Below, one piece after another: positions 32,937 to 36,059 of a DNA stretch of 36,059 nucleotides (the stretch's first letter is position 1; each line of letters opens with the position of its first letter). Made by a program: the position numbers and the translations under genes. Under the pieces are notes generated by a model that saw only the letters and a program-made list of their open reading frames with translations, was not told where the DNA came from and ran no database searches. The DNA comes from Actinomycetes bacterium (GTDB taxonomy: Bacteria; Actinomycetota; Acidimicrobiia; Acidimicrobiales; Acidimicrobiaceae): NCBI GenBank assembly GCA_021842145.1, contig JAKCBW010000001.1, positions 1 through 36,059 on the forward strand, written 5' to 3'.

Positions 32937-35468
32937 ATGGTAGTCAGCTATGACCGAGTGAGCCTTGAACAGAGGCCGCTTCGATTGCTCGTTGTCGAAC
33001 AGAGTGCAGGCGAATCAGCGGCCCTCCTTGACTTGCTTAAGGCAGAGTTTTCATCCGCCCAGATCCTGGTTTCTCGCGACTTAACGGGCGCCCCCGACGG
33101 TGGCTGTGATGCTGTGCTGGTTGATCTGTCAGCTATAAACGGGGACGGAAACTCTATCGTAACTAAGGTCCACGACACTTACCCTGATGCGGCGATAGTA
33201 GCGCTAAATGGTCCCGCCGATCGTGTTATTGCTATAAAAACGATCGCTGCCGGAGCCGGAGATTACCTGGCCAAGGACTCCTACGACGCACCGAGCGTGG
33301 CAAGTAGAATCCTCTATGCCGTGGAGCGGTTGCACGCACAGTCGCAAGGGCGGACTCACGAACGTGGACGGCTTGACGACAACGAGAGTCCAATATGTGC
33401 GGTGGACTCGGATGGTGCGTTAGTCGCCATCAACACGTCGTGGCAGACCTTCAGCGCAGCGAACGGCGGTACATCGAAGGCCTGCGGAATCGGTGCTAAC
33501 TACTTATCGGTGTGTGACAGTGCAACTAACGAACAATCTGGTACTGCAGCCCAGGTAGCGGTAGGTCTGCGGGCCGTTCTTGCGGGAAGGATTCAGCGCT
33601 TCGAACTCGACTACGAATGTTCGACTCCGGCTACCAAGCGATGGTTCAGCTTGCGGATCTTGCCACAGCTCACTGGAGCCGTAATCAGCCACTATGAGAT
33701 CACGGCGACGAAGCTTGCTCACGACGCCCTGGCGCGTGAGTCACTTTATGACTCCCTAACCGAATTACCAAATCGCGCTTTGTTGAGCGACCGGCTTGAA
33801 CAGGTGTTAACCGAGAGAAGGTGGTCCGATCACCTGGTTGGCGTAGTGTTCTTGGACGTCGATAATTTCGAGGAGGTCGCCAATCGGCTCGGTAGCGTTG
33901 CAGCGGAAGCCCTGCTCGTCGAGGTGACAAAACGTCTTTCGCTGCGTGTTCGCGAGGGTGACACGCTGGCCCGAATAGCAGATGGTAAGTTTGCCGCCCT
34001 CTGGCGCCAGCTGAGGAATACCGAGGAGGCTCACCAGATCAGCAAGCGATTTGCGGAAGCATTTAATGCGCCGTTTACCTCCCTCGGCACCGAGGTCGTA
34101 CTTACCGCCAGCATGGGCGTTAGCGTCGACCAGTGGGCGCAAACCGCAGAGGAGTTGTTGGTGGCAGCAGGAGCAGCACTACTAGATGCGAAGCGAAACG
34201 GCTCGGGACTAATTCGAGTTTTCACCTCTGGCCAGAGCGGCGGCGCTGTCGCTGAGAGGATTCGAAGCGAGGCCAGCCTACGCGAAGCGATGGTTCGCGA
34301 CGAGCTTGTCGTTCACTACCAGCCGGTGGTAAACCTGGCCAATGGAAGAGTCGTCAGCGTCGAGGCCCTGGTCCGCTGGCAGCATCCGACCGAAGGACTA
34401 TTAGGCCCCGACCAGTTTATTCCTGTCGCTGAAGCCAGTGGATTAATAGTCTCTCTTGGCGAATGGGTTATGAGACAAGCTTGCTTACAGTCGATGATCT
34501 GGCAGACACAAGGTCTATCCATCGATATGGCGGTCAATCTGTCTACTCGTCAGGTGGCAAGTGGGGAGCTAATCAAGACGCTGACTCAGGTTTTGAGCGA
34601 CACCGGTATGGATCCAAAACGTCTGGTGCTTGAAGTTACCGAGTCGGCCATGATGGGGGATGTTGAGGCGGCGGCAGTAGTATTCAAAGAGATTGGGGCG
34701 CTAGGTGTCTCGCTCACTATTGACGATTTCGGAACGGGTTATAGTTCCTTCGTGTACCTCAAGCGCTACCCCATTCGGGCACTAAAGGTCGACCAATCTT
34801 TCGTGGCGGGTATGGGTATTACCCTCGAGGACAACGCTATCGTCTCGAGCATTGTTGAACTGGCTAATGCCGTTGGAGGGCATTGTGTCGCCGAGGGCAT
34901 TGAGACCGACGAGCAGTTCGTAGCGCTACGCTCCCTTGGTTGTTGCTACGGGCAGGGGTGGCTATTTGGCCGGGCGGTGCCAGCTGAGGAGATCCCAGGC
35001 CTAATAGCAAGGTGCGAGAGAGACCTGAATAGACGGACCCCAACGATGTTGCCGTTTGGCGATAAGCGGGACAGTCTCGCCGATAAGCGGGATCAAGTGG
35101 GCGATCAACGGGACAGTCTCGCCGATAAGCGGGACAGTCTCGCCGATCAGCGGGATCAAGTGGGCGATCAACGGGACAGTCTCGCCGATAAGCGGGATCA
35201 AGTGGGCGATCAACGGGACAGTCTCGCCGATAAGCGGGAGGCATCAGCAGCGATAGAGCCCGTTGAAGACGAAACGGTCCGTTCAGCTTTAGGACGCCTT
35301 GATGCAGCCCGCGATCGGAAACGGGCTTCGCTTGATCGTCTGAATGGTACTGAAGAGCGCATAATGGCAGAGCGGGACCGTGACGCTGCGCAACTCGATC
35401 GTCTGAATGGTAGTGGAGAGCGAATAATGGCAGAGCGGGACCGTGACGCTGCGCAACTCGATCCCTGA
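32937..35468 (+). CDS. REC-PAS-GGDEF(degenerate)-EAL c-di-GMP phosphodiesterase with heptad-repeat tail
   Basis: Likely c-di-GMP hydrolase. Residues ~13-130 form a receiver-like domain (LRLLVVEQSAGES, VDLSAI, YLAKDS) lacking the usual acidic pair. A PAS domain lies at ~140-260 (ICAVDSDGALVAINTSWQTF, RWFSLRILPQ). A GGDEF fold at ~265-430 starts YDSLTELPNR but has ADGKF instead of GGDEF, so it is not a cyclase. The EAL domain at ~450-700 keeps VEALVRW, NLS, LEVTES, IDDFGTGYSS, LKVDQSF and AEGIET, so it should be active. From ~707 heptads DKRDSLA/DQRDQVG and two 21-residue repeats follow. AGGAG before ATG 32937 decides the start (track 32916). Arginine codons here look CGN-rich against AGG-rich neighbours. 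Confidence 0.9.
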   Translation: MVVSYDRVSLEQRPLRLLVVEQSAGESAALLDLLKAEFSSAQILVSRDLTGAPDGGCDAVLVDLSAINGDGNSIVTKVHDTYPDAAIVALNGPADRVIAIKTIAAGAGDYLAKDSYDAPSVASRILYAVERLHAQSQGRTHERGRLDDNESPICAVDSDGALVAINTSWQTFSAANGGTSKACGIGANYLSVCDSATNEQSGTAAQVAVGLRAVLAGRIQRFELDYECSTPATKRWFSLRILPQLTGAVISHYEITATKLAHDALARESLYDSLTELPNRALLSDRLEQVLTERRWSDHLVGVVFLDVDNFEEVANRLGSVAAEALLVEVTKRLSLRVREGDTLARIADGKFAALWRQLRNTEEAHQISKRFAEAFNAPFTSLGTEVVLTASMGVSVDQWAQTAEELLVAAGAALLDAKRNGSGLIRVFTSGQSGGAVAERIRSEASLREAMVRDELVVHYQPVVNLANGRVVSVEALVRWQHPTEGLLGPDQFIPVAEASGLIVSLGEWVMRQACLQSMIWQTQGLSIDMAVNLSTRQVASGELIKTLTQVLSDTGMDPKRLVLEVTESAMMGDVEAAAVVFKEIGALGVSLTIDDFGTGYSSFVYLKRYPIRALKVDQSFVAGMGITLEDNAIVSSIVELANAVGGHCVAEGIETDEQFVALRSLGCCYGQGWLFGRAVPAEEIPGLIARCERDLNRRTPTMLPFGDKRDSLADKRDQVGDQRDSLADKRDSLADQRDQVGDQRDSLADKRDQVGDQRDSLADKREASAAIEPVEDETVRSALGRLDAARDRKRASLDRLNGTEERIMAERDRDAAQLDRLNGSGERIMAERDRDAAQLDP
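35058..35246 (+). repeat. 21-bp coding repeats encoding nine heptads
   Basis: Nine consecutive 21-bp units encode GDKRDSL, ADKRDQV, GDQRDSL and variants, ending ADKREAS. DNA identity between units is very high, far above what protein selection alone requires, so copy number probably changes by recombination. The high symmetry also opens a long antisense ORF that is not a gene. Confidence 0.95.
35331..35456 (+). repeat. 63-bp coding direct repeat x2
   Basis: Two adjacent 63-bp copies with four or so differences encode LDRLNGTEERIMAERDRDAAQ and LDRLNGSGERIMAERDRDAAQ at the C-terminus of the EAL protein. They are charged and probably helical. Confidence 0.95.
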
Positions 35469-35850
35469 CCGGACCTTGGGAGATATTGGGCACCATTAGG
35501 ACTCCGCTCTGACATAATCCCATATCAGTGTGGCTTTGGTTCTCGATATCGCTGAAAAGAGTATGCGCACCCCTGGCAGCCTGATCCTTGAAAGGGGGCT
35601 AAAACGTGGGTGCGTAACTGAATCCAGTCGTCTGAATCCAGTCGTCTGAATCCAGTCGTCTGAATCCAGTCGTCGAAATACAGATGGGTCGAAGGTCACC
35701 AGTCTGCTGTTACCCATGACGAACGCCACCTGGTAACTGGCGTGCTTGCGGCACGGGTCATTCAAGACTTATCTCGCAGAGACAAAGCTGACAAAGCTGC
35801 ACTGAGGCTTATCAGTCCTGTTGACACGGCGAATTAGTCCCAAAAGCCGA
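35469..35850. other. Intergenic region between EAL gene and sqr-like gene
   Basis: No supported gene; the minus-strand ORF at 35496-35765 translates a tandem repeat and has no family likeness. The region holds the 14-bp array at 35618-35673 and no clear terminator for either convergent gene. Confidence 0.5.
35618..35673. repeat. 14-bp tandem repeat, four copies
   Basis: The unit CTGAATCCAGTCGT is repeated four times without mismatch, then decays to CGAAATACAG. It is non-coding (unit length not divisible by three). Confidence 0.95.
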
Positions 35851-36057
35851 CTACGGCAGGTTGACATGCCCGTTGCGCATCTTCCATAGGAAGTACTTCT
35901 CAAAACCTAACTTCATCAAGTGCGCCTGTGGGCCAGGAATGAGTACCCCATGTTTGCGCGGAGGCAGCATCTTGTCGGCCAATATGATCACGCCGTTATT
36001 GCCTGCGTCCATCACGCACACGGCTTTGATATCTTTGAACTCATGCTCCTCATTCAG
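35851..36057 (-). CDS. C-terminal end of a sulfide:quinone oxidoreductase-like flavoprotein (partial)
   Basis: A minus-strand frame open from the window edge to TAG at 35851-35853, 68 residues, not in the ORF track because the start lies outside. It reads FKDIKAVCVMDAGNNGVIILAD, then MLPPRKHGVLIPGPQAHLMKLGFEKYFLWKMRNGHVNLP. The cysteine before MD(A)GN, the LPPR segment and especially AHxxKxxFEKYFLWKM match the C-terminus of SQR/FCSD-type FAD oxidoreductases, which pass electrons from sulfide to quinones at the membrane. The flavin-binding part cannot be seen. A related NAD(P)/FAD oxidoreductase is the alternative. Confidence 0.65.
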   Translation of the reverse strand: MNEEHEFKDIKAVCVMDAGNNGVIILADKMLPPRKHGVLIPGPQAHLMKLGFEKYFLWKMRNGHVNLP

Positions 36058-36059
36058 AT

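Noticed and set aside
35080-35240. Several GCCGATAA copies in the EAL gene
   Set aside because: They encode Ala-Asp-Lys in the heptad repeats and have no TAAA at the right spacing; not counted as sigma-28 promoters.
34864-35523. 219-residue antisense ORF with repeats AYRRDCPVDRPLDP
   Set aside because: It is the mirror of the 21-bp coding repeats of the EAL gene, whose period is a multiple of three and keeps several frames open.
35618-35673. CRISPR array from the regular 14-bp units
   Set aside because: Units are contiguous with no spacers and no cas genes are present.
35496-35765. 89-residue minus ORF with DDWIQTTGFRRLDS
   Set aside because: It mostly translates the 14-bp tandem repeat and has no recognisable domain.

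Overview
The window looks like a chromosomal segment of an actinobacterium with moderate GC content. The best guess is a deep-branching acidophile-type lineage such as Acidimicrobiia, but this rests on gene content only. Supporting signs are the carD-ispD-ispF-rlmB cluster beside disA and clpC, a stand-alone groEL with a perfect CIRCE operator, a CysO-like sulfur carrier, a small acyl-CoA carboxylase epsilon-type ORF, and frequent GTG/TTG starts. The first ~31.6 kb is compact and housekeeping-like, mostly on the minus strand. The last ~4.4 kb is looser and accessory-like.

Left part (1-8.5 kb): the tail of an unidentified ORF and two REP-like repeats, then bioY (biotin uptake), aat (N-end rule transferase), a biotin-dependent acyl-CoA carboxylase carboxyltransferase with a small epsilon-like ORF, a membrane protein with a degenerate GGDEF domain, an ethylmalonyl/methylmalonyl-CoA mutase of the MeaA type, 3-hydroxybutyryl-CoA dehydrogenase, and a YceI-like protein. 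The carboxylase, mutase and dehydrogenase form a short-chain acyl-CoA theme.

Middle (8.8-21.3 kb): an S51 peptidase; a tight minus-strand operon of an extracytoplasmic membrane protein, an FtsH-like AAA protease with extra membrane segments, coproheme decarboxylase chdC, a three-cysteine LarE and a NIL-domain protein; groEL with CIRCE and upstream phased repeats; threonine synthase plus a CysO-like carrier; glycerate kinase starting inside a 13-bp tandem repeat; a LytR_C protein; hsp20; and tRNA-Thr(TGT).

Right part (21.7-31.6 kb): a small membrane protein, a NarL-type two-component pair, rlmB-ispF-ispD-carD with overlapping starts, a CRP/FNR regulator, disA (c-di-AMP synthase) and clpC. Upstream of the degenerate GGDEF gene, disA and clpC, in coding orientation, sit perfect copies of GCCGATAA. 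This is the -10 element of sigma-28 (FliA/SigD/WhiG) promoters, and near-consensus -35 elements lie at the right spacing. This possible shared sigma-28 control of a c-di-GMP-type protein, c-di-AMP synthesis and Clp proteolysis is the most interesting regulatory signal I see.

Accessory end (31.6-36 kb): a 1.3-kb region without intact genes holds frameshifted IS1182-type transposase debris joined to what looks like the C-terminus of a group II intron maturase. It is followed by a REC-PAS-GGDEF(degenerate)-EAL protein with a heptad-repeat tail, a 14-bp tandem repeat, and the C-terminal end of a sulfide:quinone-oxidoreductase-like flavoprotein that the ORF track misses.
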